Positions 14,243-15,346 of a stretch of DNA of 15,346 nt are shown piece after piece. The position numbers and the translations under genes were made by a program. Numbering within the stretch: position 1 is the first letter of the stretch; each line of letters starts with the position of its first letter. The notes under the pieces are model-generated. The model was not told the origin of the DNA, did no database searches, and worked only from the letters and a program-made list of their open reading frames with translations. Source of the DNA: Rhodospirillales bacterium (GTDB taxonomy: Bacteria > Pseudomonadota > Alphaproteobacteria > Rhodospirillales > UBA2165); contig JABMOP010000264.1 in the NCBI GenBank assembly GCA_013204125.1, forward strand, positions 1 through 15,346. Direction: 5' to 3'.

Positions 14243-14246
14243 CTCC
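14243..14246 (-). promoter_or_regulatory. Shine-Dalgarno GGAG that supports a TTG start for hspQ
   Basis: Reading the minus strand, GGAG is followed by AGACATC and then TTG (14235-14233). The seven-base spacing is ideal, and the resulting 105-residue length matches the family. Confidence 0.55.
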
Positions 14247-14412
14247 ATTTATCGGTTAGATGGGGTGCGTTGTTTAAAATGTGAACATTTTGAACCACTA
14301 AATCCAGTTATAAATTGAATTCGAGCTGAATTTCACGCTTTATCGGTGTTGACCGGCATGACGCGCATGCTTGGCCGCGAATATTGGTTAATTTGGGCAC
14401 TTTTGTTTGAAT

Positions 14413-15346
14413 ATGGACGGGCAGGATAAAGACAACTTCTTGATCTGGGTATTGGCGGACCAGGCCCTCGGAACGGCGGAGCAATGCCTCGGAGTTGCTG
14501 AGGCCTTGGGGCATGCCTACGAAGTAAAAAAATTGGGGCGTTCCTCAATCTCAAATTTACCGAATGTATTTTTTGGCCGTGGCCTTCTTGGACTGCCCGC
14601 CAAAGATCGCCGCCAGATCGCGCCGCCGTGGCCGAATTTGGTTATATCCGGCGGGCGCCGAACCGCGCCGGTGGCCCGCTATATTAAACATCAAGCTGGC
14701 GGAACTTGTTTTTTGGCGCATGTGATGCACCCAGGATGGCCCGGCGCCGGCGAATTCGATCTCATTGCGGTCCCCCGCCATGATCGCGTCGAAGGGAAAA
14801 ATATATTCCCGATAACAGGTGCGCCGCACCGGGTAGGCGAGGACACGCTTTCCCGTGCTCGGCAAGACTGGCTGGGCCGGATCGGTGGAAACGCCTCGCC
14901 AATTATCGGATTGCTGCTTGGTGGTCCGACGCGGCAAAAAACCTTTTCGCATCAAAACGCCGATGGTTTGGGCCGCAAGGTTGGTGCGCTGACCGCTTCT
15001 TTGGGCGGAAGCTTAGTTATAAGTTCAAGCCCGAGAACGGGAAATATTTTAGCGCGTGTTTGTGCGGCGGCCGAAAAGGGTGGCACCAAGCCGGCGCTCA
15101 GTCACAAATGGGTGCCGGTAGGCGAAAATCCTTTTATGGGAATCTTGGCTATCGCCGATATTTTGGTGGTCAGTGGAGATTCTGTTTCCATGATTTGTCA
15201 GGCCGCAGCGACTGGAAAAGGGGTCTATATTTATGCGCCGCCCGGCTTCGCCGTGGAAAAACATGTTCGCTTTCACGAAGACCTTTATGCTGAAGGTTTC
15301 GCCCGACCGTTGTTGGATCGGCTGGAAATCTGGCCCCATCCACCAT
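14413..15346 (+). CDS. ELM1-family protein (mitochondrial-fission ELM1-like, GT-B-like fold), cut by right edge
   Basis: The frame is open from ATG 14413 to the end of the window (311 codons), so the C-terminus is missing. Family marks are the opening IWVLADQALGTAEQCLGVAEALG, the SGGRRTAPVARYIK segment, FLAHVMHPG soon after, the DLIAVPRHD turn, ITGAPHRV, a glycine-rich strand (IIGLLLGGPT), SSSPRTGN, and the VSGDSVSMICQAAATGK motif typical of nucleotide-sugar-binding glycosyltransferase-like folds. In plants the homologue takes part in mitochondrial fission. In alphaproteobacteria the family is widespread and its biochemical role is not firmly established. The start has no clear ribosome-binding site. 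A TTG two codons upstream and a TTG ten codons in are alternatives, and an in-frame stop at 14389 limits the extension. It is divergent from hspQ. Confidence 0.88.
   Translation, partial: MDGQDKDNFLIWVLADQALGTAEQCLGVAEALGHAYEVKKLGRSSISNLPNVFFGRGLLGLPAKDRRQIAPPWPNLVISGGRRTAPVARYIKHQAGGTCFLAHVMHPGWPGAGEFDLIAVPRHDRVEGKNIFPITGAPHRVGEDTLSRARQDWLGRIGGNASPIIGLLLGGPTRQKTFSHQNADGLGRKVGALTASLGGSLVISSSPRTGNILARVCAAAEKGGTKPALSHKWVPVGENPFMGILAIADILVVSGDSVSMICQAAATGKGVYIYAPPGFAVEKHVRFHEDLYAEGFARPLLDRLEIWPHPP

Noticed and set aside
14557..14955. 132-codon open frame on the minus strand
   Set aside because: It is antisense to the ELM1-family frame, which has clear family motifs and stays open to the window edge.

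Overview
The window looks like chromosomal DNA of an alphaproteobacterium, probably a free-living, Rhodospirillales-like lineage. The case rests on an ELM1-family protein, HspQ, a TPR-sulfotransferase, an O-antigen ligase-type membrane protein and family-5 peptide ABC transporter parts occurring together. There is no rRNA, tRNA, CRISPR array, transposase or phage gene. Coding density is high and no stretch longer than 300 bases lacks a gene. The longest gap is 11241-11440, which is AT-rich and holds a likely promoter and a small tandem repeat.

Left part (1-4205, minus strand). A tightly coupled run reads leftwards. It starts with a 958-residue fusion of acyl carrier protein, fatty-acyl-AMP ligase, a membrane segment and a PlsC-type acyltransferase. 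A DppD/OppD-type ATPase and then a DppF/OppF-type ATPase (cut by the window edge) follow. Both junctions are 4-base stop/start overlaps, so the three genes are probably translated together.

Middle (4206-7263). A small secreted protein of unknown role (plus strand) meets a family-5 peptide-type substrate-binding protein (minus strand). The binding protein lies directly downstream of pyrE. No permease gene is visible, so the binding protein and the two ATPases form only part of a transporter.

Disrupted pair (7264-10143). A nine-TPR sulfotransferase on the plus strand is cut by an in-frame amber codon exactly where the PAPS-binding serine is expected. An alpha/beta-hydrolase lipoprotein on the minus strand has a one-base frameshift between its nucleophile serine and its Asp/His. 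The two genes converge one base apart. Either both are decaying or this stretch contains sequence errors. A strong rho-independent terminator lies inside the first codons of the hydrolase and just after an outer-membrane beta-barrel gene.

Right part (10143-15346). This holds the beta-barrel protein, an O-antigen ligase-like polytopic protein, a small secreted basic protein, hspQ, and an ELM1-family protein running off the right edge. Several genes act on the envelope (acyl transfer, sulfation, O-antigen ligation, outer-membrane barrel, lipoprotein), but no single pathway can be shown to join them. I find no convincing complete novel system. The most distinctive items are the four-part acyl-transfer fusion coupled to transporter ATPases, and the two disrupted reading frames.
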